From contig JAOYTL010000010.1 in the NCBI GenBank assembly GCA_025846845.1, positions 186,001 to 250,000 of the forward strand: a DNA stretch of 64,000 nt, written 5' to 3'. A program made the position numbers and the translations under genes. This DNA comes from Alloboseaceae bacterium BT-24-1 (lineage in GTDB: Bacteria > Pseudomonadota > Alphaproteobacteria > Rhizobiales > Beijerinckiaceae). The notes below the pieces were generated by a model. That model made no database searches. It saw only the letters and a list, made by a program, of their open reading frames with translations, and was not told where the DNA came from. Shown here piece by piece: positions 54,813 through 63,144 of the stretch. Within the stretch, counting starts at the first letter, position 1. Each line of letters opens with the position of its first letter.

Positions 54813-55825
54813 CTACGCCGATCCTCACCCTCGAAGGTGTCTCGAAGCGCTTCACCAAGCCGCTCGACGCCGCCTCGAAATTCGCCAACCTGCTCGGCGC
54901 CAAGTACAGCGAGCAGGTCGTCCACGCCGTCGACAGCGTCGATCTCTCGATCCGCCAGGGCGAGGTCGTCGGGCTCGTCGGCGAATCCGGTTGCGGCAAG
55001 TCGACGCTCGGGCGCGTCGTCGCCGGCGTTCATCATGCCAGCTCCGGCCGTGTCTCCTGGCGCGGGCGCTACACCAACGAGATGTCGGCGGAGGAGCGGA
55101 AGGCGGCGACGCTCGCCATCCAGATGATCTTCCAGGACCCGATGTCGTCGCTCAATCCGCGCCTGCGCGTCACCGACATCGTCGGCGAGGCGCCGGTCGT
55201 GCACGGGCTGGTGCCGAAGGCGCAGCAGGATTCGTACGTTGCCGAGATGCTCGACCGGGTCGGGCTCGATTCAACCTATCGGCGCCGCTATCCGCACCAG
55301 TTCTCCGGCGGCCAGCGCGCCCGCATCGGCATTGCGCGGGCTCTGGCGGTCAAGCCGCAATTCCTCGTCTGCGACGAGAGCGTCGCCGCACTTGATGTAT
55401 CGATTCAGGCCCAAGTCCTGAATCTTTTCATGAAGCTGCGTGACGAACTTAACCTGACTTATCTCTTTATTAGCCATGATCTCTCGGTCGTCCGCCACCT
55501 CTCGGACCGGGTCGTGATCATGTATCTCGGCCGCGTGGTCGAGGCGGCGCCGGCGGCAGAACTGTTCAAGGGCCCGCAGCATCCTTATGCGCAGGCGCTG
55601 CTCGCCAATGTGCCGTCGATCGCGGCGCGCAAGAAGCGCTTCGCCCCGCTGAAGGGCGAGATTCCCTCGCCCCTGCACCCGCCCTCCGGCTGCCATTTCC
55701 ATCCGCGCTGCCCCCAGGCAGGGCCGCGCTGCAGGGTGGAGCGCCCGGCGCTGAAAGAGATCGCGACGGGCCACGTCGCGGCCTGCCATCTGCATGATGG
55801 CGGCGTCGGCGCGCTGGCGGCCTGA
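54809..55825 (+). CDS. Peptide ABC transporter ATP-binding protein (DppF/OppF type)
   Basis: This 338-aa protein has Walker A GESGCGKST, signature SGGQRARIGIARAL, Walker B FLVCDESVAALDVSIQ, FISHDLSVVRHLSDR, and the C-terminal cysteine extension (GCHFHPRCPQAGPRCRVERP). Overlaps the previous gene by four bases. An 18-base palindrome (55821-55838) spans its stop codon, just before the convergent LCCL gene end. Confidence 0.96.
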   Translation: MTTPILTLEGVSKRFTKPLDAASKFANLLGAKYSEQVVHAVDSVDLSIRQGEVVGLVGESGCGKSTLGRVVAGVHHASSGRVSWRGRYTNEMSAEERKAATLAIQMIFQDPMSSLNPRLRVTDIVGEAPVVHGLVPKAQQDSYVAEMLDRVGLDSTYRRRYPHQFSGGQRARIGIARALAVKPQFLVCDESVAALDVSIQAQVLNLFMKLRDELNLTYLFISHDLSVVRHLSDRVVIMYLGRVVEAAPAAELFKGPQHPYAQALLANVPSIAARKKRFAPLKGEIPSPLHPPSGCHFHPRCPQAGPRCRVERPALKEIATGHVAACHLHDGGVGALAA

Positions 55826-55846
55826 GCCGCGGCTCAGGCTAAGGCC

Positions 55847-56233
55847 TCAGATAGCCGACAGCTTCCAGGCATACTGATAGCGGCCATACTGCGTGCTGGT
55901 GACGCCGTTGCGCTCGGTGCCGGGAAACTCCTCCGGCGGCGTCACCACCGTCACCCTGAAGACGGCGGTCTTGCCCGGCTTGAGCAGCCCCATATGCACC
56001 GCGGCGGCGGCGATCGACGAGTCGCCGCTATAGATATCGGTGCCCCAGAGTTGGCCTTCGACGGTGCCAGTGACGCGAAAATAGTAGGCGGCGCCGACCT
56101 TCTCGCAAAGCCCGTGCATGTTGGTCGGCGCTTCCGAGGCGATCGAGTTCTGCTCGAGCAGTGTCTTGAGTTGCCGGCGCGAGAGTTTTCCGCGTTGATC
56201 GAAATAGGCGACGAGATCCTGGACCACTTTCAT
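55847..56233 (-). CDS. LCCL-domain protein
   Basis: This 128-aa protein has a short helical N-terminus (MKVVQDLVAYFDQRGKLSRR, then QLKTLLEQNSI) and an LCCL domain (residues about 45-128): YYFRVTGTVEGQLWGTDIYS, DSSIAAAAVHMGLLKPGKTAVF, and NGVTSTQYGRYQYAWKL. LCCL domains are best known from eukaryotic extracellular proteins and occur in scattered bacteria. No signal peptide is visible. It is the last gene of a MoxR / VWA operon with ATGA overlap, implying a shared pathway. Function unknown. Confidence 0.88.
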   Translation of the reverse strand: MKVVQDLVAYFDQRGKLSRRQLKTLLEQNSIASEAPTNMHGLCEKVGAAYYFRVTGTVEGQLWGTDIYSGDSSIAAAAVHMGLLKPGKTAVFRVTVVTPPEEFPGTERNGVTSTQYGRYQYAWKLSAI

Positions 56234-57489
56234 GACGCGCCTCCTGCTTGCATGACGACGACCCGGCCATAGGCGGGCTGGAACGAGGCTGAAGCTTTCG
56301 GCAACGCCCACAGCACCGCATAGGGAACGGCCTCGCTCGGATAGGAGATGTCGCCGTCGGTGATGACGATGGCGGAGGTCACGCGCGGATCGTCCGCCAG
56401 GGCAGCAAGCGCCGGCGTCAGGTCGCTGCCGCCATAGCCGCTGATCCGATAGTCGGCGAGCGCCGCCGGCGAGAGCATCTCGTCGGAGGTCACGACGGTG
56501 TCGCACTGGACCACGCGGATATCGTCGACCCCGGCCGCATTGCAGAAATCGGCGATGGCGCCGAGCGCTTTGGGGATGTCGTCGCCCATCGAGGCGCTGG
56601 TGTCGAGAATGACGTTCAGCATCCAGGAATAGCGCTTGCGGCCCGGCATCACGACATCGCTGTGGTCGTTGCCGCGGCGCGAGGCGCGGGTGTAGGTGCG
56701 CTCGCCCGGCGCGACGCCTTCGAGCCAGGGCTGCAGCGCGACGTGCCAGGGCGTGTGAAAGAAGCCGCGCTGGGCCCGGACGCTCTGCTGCTGCCCGCCC
56801 GGACTGTCGCCCCTGCCGCGCAAGGCACCCATGGCCTTCGCCAGCACCATGCCGCGGCCAGCGAGGTCGCGGACCGCCCGAGCCCGTTCGGCCTGGTCGG
56901 CGCTATCTTCGGGGAACAGCTCACGTTCGCGCTGGGCGTCAAGCGCATCGCCCATCGAACCCGCAGGAGCCTGCCGCGCCGCGCCGAGCACCTGCTCGAC
57001 GGTCACGACCTGCCCTTCCCAGACCTGCGTCCGCGACGGCATGTAGTTTCCGGTGCGGCGCATCTCCAGCACGATGTCCTCTGCCGAGCGCTCGCGGGCG
57101 CCTTGCATGTCGAGCCCGCCCGCCGGGATCGTCGTGGCGCCGAGCGCATGCCGCAGCATGTCGTTGATGATGTAGTCGTGGGCGTAATTGAACTCGAGCG
57201 TGGCGCTGCCGCGGGCCCGGTCATGGGTCCGCAGCGCCAGATGCAGCAGCTCATGGGCCAGCACGAAGATCAGATCGTCACCGGAGAGCCTCGCCGTAAA
57301 GGACGGGTTCGCCAGCAGCCGGCCGGAGGCGAAGACGCCCATGGTCGGCACGCGCTCGTCGATCTCGACGCGCACGGCGGCGGCAAGCCCGGCCAGGTGC
57401 GGGAACGGTGCCGTGACCAGCCGCAGGCCCCGCATGATCCGCGCATGGGTGGCGCGGTCGGCAACCGAAAGATCGGGCGCGGTGCTCAT
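56230..57489 (-). CDS. DUF2201-type metallopeptidase-like protein with VWA domain
   Basis: This 419-aa protein has an N-terminal zinc peptidase-like domain with VLAHELLHLAL (HELLH at 79-83) and NYAHDYIIND (about 101-110). After a variable middle, a VWA domain follows with the metal site D296-T-S298-A-S300 (VILDTSASMGDD), YGGSDLTPAL near 352-361, and VITDGD near 375-380. DUF2201 proteins couple to MoxR ATPases. The MIDAS and zinc ligands both look intact. It overlaps its neighbours by four bases at both ends. Confidence 0.92.
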   Translation of the reverse strand: MSTAPDLSVADRATHARIMRGLRLVTAPFPHLAGLAAAVRVEIDERVPTMGVFASGRLLANPSFTARLSGDDLIFVLAHELLHLALRTHDRARGSATLEFNYAHDYIINDMLRHALGATTIPAGGLDMQGARERSAEDIVLEMRRTGNYMPSRTQVWEGQVVTVEQVLGAARQAPAGSMGDALDAQRERELFPEDSADQAERARAVRDLAGRGMVLAKAMGALRGRGDSPGGQQQSVRAQRGFFHTPWHVALQPWLEGVAPGERTYTRASRRGNDHSDVVMPGRKRYSWMLNVILDTSASMGDDIPKALGAIADFCNAAGVDDIRVVQCDTVVTSDEMLSPAALADYRISGYGGSDLTPALAALADDPRVTSAIVITDGDISYPSEAVPYAVLWALPKASASFQPAYGRVVVMQAGGAS

Positions 57490-58517
57490 GCCGCGACCTT
57501 GCGCAGGAGGTCGTACATGGCGCGGTCAGCCCCGAGGTTGCCCCAGATCTCGACCATGTCGTTGAGGACGAGAAGCTGGTGCTCGTGGGAGAGACTGCGC
57601 AGGAAACGGTTGATCACTGCCGCCTTGATGCCTTCGGCGCGGCCATCCCTGACGAACTGGCGGATGCAGTCGAGGATGAACCAGCGGGCGGAATCGCCTT
57701 TCGGCAGCAGCTCGGGCTTGCGCAGATAATCCTCAAGCGGGCGGACCGCCCCGATCGAATCCTCGGCGAGCGCGCAGAACACCACCGCGTCCTCCGGCGA
57801 AAGCCGGCCGAAGGCGAGCGCACGCCGGGTCTCGTTGCTGAGCAGGCCGGCCTTCTGCGCCATGTCGAGCGCGCGTGACAGCAGCGTCCAGGCGCGCGGC
57901 GTCGAAAACGGCACGGGCTCCGCCGGCACCGGCCGCATCAGCGCGTCCGGAATCGTCGCGATGAAGTTGCGGATCTCGGCCCGCACGCCGGCGCGCTGGG
58001 CCCAGGCCAGCCAATCGTCCGTATCGACCCGCAATTGCAGGATGGTGACGCGATTGACCAGCGCCGAGCTCATCGCCCGCACCAGAGCGCGATCCTGCAG
58101 GCGGTTGCCGGCGGCGACCACCCAGGTGCCTTTCGGCAAGGCATGCTCGCCCAGCCGGCGTTCCAGCAGCAGGGAATAGAACGCCTTTTGGACATCGGGC
58201 GAACAGGCCGGCAATTCGTCGAGGAATAGGCAGAACGGCTCAGGCTTCTCAGGCAGCAGCACGCGCGGCGGGCAGAAGACCGAGCGCTCGCCGACGATGC
58301 GCGGAATGCCGCTGACGTCCTCCGGCGCGATCTGGGTGCCGAGCAGCGAGCGGCAGGGCAGGCCCGCCTCGCGCGCCGCCTCATAGACCAGCTCGGACTT
58401 GCCGAGCCCGGGCGGCGAGAGCAGCAGGAAACTCTGCTCATGCGCCATGCACTGGATCAACTGCTTGGCCTGCCGCAACGAGACGACTTCCTCGAAGGCG
58501 GAACGCGTCGCTTCCAT
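57486..58517 (-). CDS. MoxR-family AAA+ ATPase
   Basis: This 343-aa protein (from ATG 58517) has Walker A in SPPGLGKSE (residues about 34-42), Walker B CLFLDELPAC (about 96-105), sensor 1 VVAAGNRLQD (about 133-142), and helical lid. MoxR ATPases act as chaperones for VWA partners and metal insertion. It is the first gene of the three-gene operon; the 296-base gap to maeB holds its promoter. Start ATG 58517 was chosen over 58550. Confidence 0.92.
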   Translation of the reverse strand: MEATRSAFEEVVSLRQAKQLIQCMAHEQSFLLLSPPGLGKSELVYEAAREAGLPCRSLLGTQIAPEDVSGIPRIVGERSVFCPPRVLLPEKPEPFCLFLDELPACSPDVQKAFYSLLLERRLGEHALPKGTWVVAAGNRLQDRALVRAMSSALVNRVTILQLRVDTDDWLAWAQRAGVRAEIRNFIATIPDALMRPVPAEPVPFSTPRAWTLLSRALDMAQKAGLLSNETRRALAFGRLSPEDAVVFCALAEDSIGAVRPLEDYLRKPELLPKGDSARWFILDCIRQFVRDGRAEGIKAAVINRFLRSLSHEHQLLVLNDMVEIWGNLGADRAMYDLLRKVAA

Positions 58518-58813
58518 AAACCCCTCCCAAGGACGACCCGCGAGGATCACATCCGCGGATACGGCAAGAAGCAGTCTGCAACAGCCGAGGCCTTTGAAAT
58601 CATTATTTCTTTGTAATGTTTAGTTTTGTTTCACGGCTGTTTCACGAACTGTCCGCCTCGGCGGTTTTCGACCAGTTCCGCAGCGCCAGCCCGCGAAACT
58701 CGTTCCTCTTTGCCCTGCGGCACAAGTCTTTCGTCACCCCGCCCCGCTTGACGCCCACCCCCTTTCCGCGCGACCTCGTCAGCAAGCAATGGCGGCGCAG
58801 AGGAAGCGTGGGG
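58518..58813. promoter_or_regulatory. Divergent promoter region between the MoxR operon and maeB
   Basis: This stretch of 296 bases contains an AT-rich patch around 58595-58635 (including ATTATTTCTTTGTAATG), which would suit promoter elements. A frame continuous with maeB (58616-58813) is open but arginine/serine/proline-rich and not part of the malic enzyme family. AGGAAG lies just before the maeB ATG. I see no clear operator. Confidence 0.5.
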
Positions 58814-61108
58814 ATGGCTAAAAGCACCTTGTCGGCGGACCTTCGTTCAGGCGCGCTCGTCTACCATCGCCTTCCCAAGCCCGGTAAGCTCGAAATCCAG
58901 GCGACCAAGCCGCTCGGCAACCAGCGCGACCTGGCGCTTGCCTATTCGCCCGGCGTCGCCGCTGCCTGCGAAGCGATCGTCGACGACCCCAGCGAGGCGG
59001 CCGAGCTGACCTCGCGCCAGAATCTCGTCGCCGTCATCACCAACGGCACCGCCGTGCTCGGCCTCGGCGACATCGGCCCGCTCGCCTCGAAGCCGGTGAT
59101 GGAGGGCAAGGCCGTCCTGTTCAAGAAGTTCGCCGGCATCGACTGCTTCGACATCGAGGTCGAGCAGAAGAACATCGAGAAGTTCGTCGAGGTCGTCGCG
59201 GCGCTGGAGCCGACCTTCGGTGGCATCAATCTCGAGGACATCAAGGGCCCCGAGTGCTTCGAGATCGAAGAGCAGCTCAAGGCCCGGATGAACATCCCGG
59301 TCTTCCATGACGACCAGCACGGCACGGCGATCATCGTCAGTGCCGCCGTGCTGAACGGGCTCGACCTCGCGGGCAAGAAGATTGCCGACGTCAAGATCGT
59401 CGTCTCCGGCGCCGGCGCCGCCGCGCTCGCCTGCCTCAACCTCCTGGTCGAGCTCGGCGCCAAGCGGGAGAACATCTGGGTCACCGACCTCGACGGCGTG
59501 GTCTACAAGGGCCGCAACACGCTGATGGACCGCTGGAAGGAGGTCTACGCCCAGGAGACCGACGCCCGCACCCTCGCCGAGGTGATCGGCGGAGCCGACA
59601 TCTTCCTCGGCCTCTCGGCAGCCGGCGTGCTGAAGCCCGAGATGGCCAAGCAGATGGCGCTGAAGCCCTTGATCCTGGCGCTCGCCAATCCCAACCCCGA
59701 GATCACGCCGGAGGATGCACTCGCCGTCCGCCCGGACGCGATGATTTGTACCGGCCGCTCGGACTATCCGAACCAGGTCAACAACGTCCTGTGCTTCCCC
59801 TACATCTTCCGCGGCGCGCTCGACGTGCAGGCGACGACGATCAACGAGGCGATGAAGCTTGCCGCCGTGCGCGCCATCGCCGCCCTCGCCCGCGAGGCGA
59901 CCTCCGATATCGCCGCGCGCGCCTATGGCGGCGAGTCCCAGACCTTCGGCGCGACGTCGCTCATCCCCAATCCGTTCGACCCTCGTCTGATCCTGCGCAT
60001 CGCACCGGCGGTGGCGGAGGCGGCGATGGCCACCGGCGTCGCCAAGAAGCCGCTGATCGATCTCGAAGCCTATCGCGAGGACCTGTCGCGCTTCGTCTTC
60101 CGGTCCGGCTTCCTGATGAAGCCGCTCTTCGCCAAGGCGAAGGCCGATCCGAAGCGGGTGATCTATGCCGAGGGTGAAGATGAGCGGGTCCTGCGCGCCG
60201 CCCAGATCGCGATCGAGGAAGGCATGGCGATCCCGATCCTGATCGGCCGCCCCTCGGTGATCGAGACCCGCGTCAAACGCTTTGGCCTGACGATCCGGCC
60301 CGGCATCGATTGCGAGCTGATCAACCCGGAGGACGATCCGCGCTATCGCGATTACGTCCAGACCTATCTCGACATCGCCGGCCGGCGCGGCATCACGCCC
60401 GAGGCGGCACGCTCGCTGGTGCGTACCAACAACACGGTCATCGCGGCGCTCGCTGTCGTGCGCGGCGAGGCGGATGCGATGATCACCGGCCTCGAAGGCC
60501 GGTTCCTCTCGCGGCTGCGCCATATCCGCGACATCATCGGACTCGAACCCGGCGTCTGCGACCTCGCGGCGATGACGCTGATCATCACCAGCAAGGGCGG
60601 CTTCTTCCTCGCCGACACCCATGTGAAGCATGACCCGACGGCAGAAGAGATCGCCGACATGGCGGTGCTGGCCGCGAGCCACGTCACGCGCTTCGGCATC
60701 GAGCCGAAGATCGCCCTGCTCTCCCATTCGGACTTCGGCGCAGCCGATACGCCAAGCTCGATCAAGATGCGCAAGGCGGTCAAGCTGATCCAGGAGCGAG
60801 CGCCGGAGCTGGAATGCGACGGCGAGATGGAGGCGGACACCGCCCTCGTCGCCGCGATCCGCGAGCGGGTGCTGCCCTCCTCGCGCCTGAAGGGCATCGC
60901 CAATGTCCTGATCTTCCCCAATCTCGACGCGGCCAACATCGCCTATCAGTTCGCCAAGGTGCTGGCGGACGCGCTCCCGGTCGGGCCGATCCTGATCGGC
61001 GCCGCCAAGCCGGTGCATATCCTCACCGGCTCGGTGACGGCGCGCGGCGTAGTCAACATGACCGCGGTGGCAGTCGCCGAGGCGCAAGGACGGGCGGCCG
61101 CCGGCTGA
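58814..61108 (+). CDS. maeB: NADP-dependent malic enzyme with phosphotransacetylase-like domain
   Basis: This 764-aa protein starts MAKSTLSADLRSGALVYHRL. The malic enzyme half has GKLEIQATKPLGNQRDLALAYSPGVA, GDIGPLASKPVMEGKAVLFK, DIEVEQKNIEKFVEVV, NIPVFHDDQHGTAII (catalytic region), VVSGAGAAALACLNLL (NADP site) and GRSDYPNQVNNVLCFPYIFRGALD. Residues about 440-764 form the PTA-like domain (YAEGEDERVLRAAQIAIEEG) typical of MaeB. It decarboxylates malate to pyruvate. Normal length. Confidence 0.96.
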   Translation: MAKSTLSADLRSGALVYHRLPKPGKLEIQATKPLGNQRDLALAYSPGVAAACEAIVDDPSEAAELTSRQNLVAVITNGTAVLGLGDIGPLASKPVMEGKAVLFKKFAGIDCFDIEVEQKNIEKFVEVVAALEPTFGGINLEDIKGPECFEIEEQLKARMNIPVFHDDQHGTAIIVSAAVLNGLDLAGKKIADVKIVVSGAGAAALACLNLLVELGAKRENIWVTDLDGVVYKGRNTLMDRWKEVYAQETDARTLAEVIGGADIFLGLSAAGVLKPEMAKQMALKPLILALANPNPEITPEDALAVRPDAMICTGRSDYPNQVNNVLCFPYIFRGALDVQATTINEAMKLAAVRAIAALAREATSDIAARAYGGESQTFGATSLIPNPFDPRLILRIAPAVAEAAMATGVAKKPLIDLEAYREDLSRFVFRSGFLMKPLFAKAKADPKRVIYAEGEDERVLRAAQIAIEEGMAIPILIGRPSVIETRVKRFGLTIRPGIDCELINPEDDPRYRDYVQTYLDIAGRRGITPEAARSLVRTNNTVIAALAVVRGEADAMITGLEGRFLSRLRHIRDIIGLEPGVCDLAAMTLIITSKGGFFLADTHVKHDPTAEEIADMAVLAASHVTRFGIEPKIALLSHSDFGAADTPSSIKMRKAVKLIQERAPELECDGEMEADTALVAAIRERVLPSSRLKGIANVLIFPNLDAANIAYQFAKVLADALPVGPILIGAAKPVHILTGSVTARGVVNMTAVAVAEAQGRAAAG

Positions 61109-61281
61109 CCTTGGGAAAGGCTCTGTTGAAGTCGTTTCTGAGCCAGCTTTCGAAAGCGGCACAGTGACTTAAGCTGAGCGGTTGATACCGGCTTTTCGCT
61201 CTTGGCGGGCGGCGCACGATAGGCTCATACTTCGTTTCAGGAGCGGGAAAGGGGCCCGTGCGAAACGTTCGGAGAGCGCTC

Positions 61282-62916
61282 ATGCGTGAGATCCACCGTC
61301 AGTCCGGAATCCGGCGTGCCATCCGGCCGCTCGCGCTCGCGAGCGGCCTTTTTCTTGCGCTTGCTAGCACTTTCGCCGGCGCCGCCATGGCGCAGGTCGT
61401 GTTCCATCGCGGCAATGACGGCGATCCCGAGACGCTCGATTCGCACAAGACCTCGACGGTGAGCGAGGCGCATCTGCTGCGCGATCTCTCCGAAGGCCTG
61501 GTGATCCACCACATCAACGGCGAGGTCGTGCCCGGCGTCGCCGAGAGCTGGACGATGGCCCAGGACGGCAAGAGCTACAGCTTCAAGCTGCGCGCCAACG
61601 CCAAATGGTCGAATGGCGATCCGGTCACCGCAGGGGATTTCGTCTTTTCGTTCCGGCGCATGGTCAATCCGGAGACCGGGGCGAAATACGCCAACATCCT
61701 CTACCCGATCAGCAATGCCGAGAAGATCAACAAGGCGAGCGAAGGAGCCAAGCTCGAAGACCTCGGCGTCAAGGCGATCGATGAGCGCACGCTCGAGATC
61801 TCGCTGGAACGGCCGACCCCGTATTTCCTGGAATTGCTGACGCACCAGACCGGGCTGCCGGTCCATCCGGCGTCGGTCCAGAAGTTCGGCAAGGACTTCG
61901 TCAAGGCGGAGAACTGGGTCTCGAACGGCGCCTACACGCTGAAGGAGTTCGTGCCGAACTCGCATATCCGGCTGGAGAAGAACAAGGCCTTCCACGACGC
62001 CACGAACGTCAAGATCGACACGGTCATCTACTATCCGACGCCCGACTTCTCCGCCGCAGCCCGCCGCTTCCAGGCCGGCGAGCTGCAGATGACCTCGGAC
62101 ATCCCGGCCGATCAGGTCCAGCAATTGCGCGAGAAGCTCGGCAAGGAACAGGTCCGAATCTCGCCTTATCTCGGCACCTATTTCCTGATCATCAACACCG
62201 CGAAGAAGCCGTTCGACGACATCAGGGTGCGCCGCGCCCTCTCGCTGGTGATAGACCGCGAATTCATCGCCGAGGAGATCTGGGGCGGCACCATGCTGCC
62301 GGCCTATGGCGTGATCCCGCCGAATATCGGCAATTACGGCGAGCGGGCCGAAGCCGACTTCAAGGGCACCTCACCGCTCGACCGCGAGGACGAAGCCAAG
62401 AAGCTGCTCGCCGCCGCGGGCTTCGGACCCGGCATGCCGCTCAGGGTCCAGCTGCGCTACAACACCACCGACAACAACCGCCGCACCGTGATCGCGATCG
62501 CCGAGCAATGGAAGGCGATCGGCGTCGAGACCAGCTTCATCAACACCGACGGCAAGACGCATTTCGCCCTGCTGCGCGACGGCGGCGATTTCGACATCGC
62601 CCGCTATGGCTGGATCGGCGACTATTCCGACCCGCAGAACTTCCTGTTCCTGTTCCAGAGCGACAACACCGGCTTCAACTCCGGCAAGTACAATAACCCG
62701 CAATTCGACGCGCTGATGAAGCAGGGTGCCGAGGAGATCGACATCGCCAAGCGCGCCGCGATCCTGCGCGAGGCGGACGCGATCCTCGCCGCCGACGTGC
62801 CCTGGATCCCGGTGCTCTACTATTCCTCGAAGAATCTGGTCTCGCCGAAGGTGCAGGGCTTCCAGCAGAACCTGCGCGGGGCGCTGCCGACGCGCTTCAT
62901 GAGCCTGAAGCCGTGA
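61282..62916 (+). CDS. Oligopeptide ABC transporter substrate-binding protein (OppA-like)
   Basis: This 544-aa protein (ATG 61282; GTG 61258 is also open) has a signal peptide (PLALASGLFLALASTFAGAA, cleavage near AMA/QVV) and the OppA pattern: VVFHRGNDGDPETLDSHKTS, LLRDLSEGLVIHHINGEVVPGVAESW, SYSFKLRANAKWSNGDPVTA, and the C-terminal IARYGWIGDYSDPQNFLFLF. It precedes a permease of the same type, so this is the start of a second peptide importer. Confidence 0.94.
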   Translation: MREIHRQSGIRRAIRPLALASGLFLALASTFAGAAMAQVVFHRGNDGDPETLDSHKTSTVSEAHLLRDLSEGLVIHHINGEVVPGVAESWTMAQDGKSYSFKLRANAKWSNGDPVTAGDFVFSFRRMVNPETGAKYANILYPISNAEKINKASEGAKLEDLGVKAIDERTLEISLERPTPYFLELLTHQTGLPVHPASVQKFGKDFVKAENWVSNGAYTLKEFVPNSHIRLEKNKAFHDATNVKIDTVIYYPTPDFSAAARRFQAGELQMTSDIPADQVQQLREKLGKEQVRISPYLGTYFLIINTAKKPFDDIRVRRALSLVIDREFIAEEIWGGTMLPAYGVIPPNIGNYGERAEADFKGTSPLDREDEAKKLLAAAGFGPGMPLRVQLRYNTTDNNRRTVIAIAEQWKAIGVETSFINTDGKTHFALLRDGGDFDIARYGWIGDYSDPQNFLFLFQSDNTGFNSGKYNNPQFDALMKQGAEEIDIAKRAAILREADAILAADVPWIPVLYYSSKNLVSPKVQGFQQNLRGALPTRFMSLKP

Positions 62917-62970
62917 GGTGAGAGTGCGCGTCATGGTCGGGCTTGACCGGCTGGAAAAGTGCACCAAACC

Positions 62971-63115
62971 CCCTCTCCCCTTGCGGGAGAGGGAGGGGGT
63001 GAGGGGTCTCTCGACGCTGATCATGAGCCCAGGGCTGTACCTCCCGAAGCTCCCAAGACCTGCGCGACCCTTCATCCGGCCCTGCGGGCCACCTTCTCCC
63101 GCAAGGGGAGAAGGG
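62971..63115. repeat. Paired hairpin repeat between OppA-like and OppB-like genes
   Basis: Hairpin A (CCCTCTCCC at 62971 and GGGAGAGGG at 62985-62993) and hairpin B (CTTCTCCC near 63093 and GGGAGAAG near 63106) are themselves inverted copies of each other across 100 bases. A partial RIME-like start, CGTCATGGTCGGGCTTGACC, lies just upstream near 62930. This is an intergenic repeat of the kind dispersed in rhizobial and other proteobacterial genomes, and it probably attenuates transcription between binding protein and permease. Confidence 0.75.
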
Positions 63116-63144
63116 AAGAATGGCTCAGGTCCCGGCAAAACCTG

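Noticed and set aside
58847..61162. Minus-strand frame of 771 codons antisense to maeB
   Set aside because: Histidine/arginine/aspartate-rich mirror of a clear malic enzyme gene; no recognisable protein.
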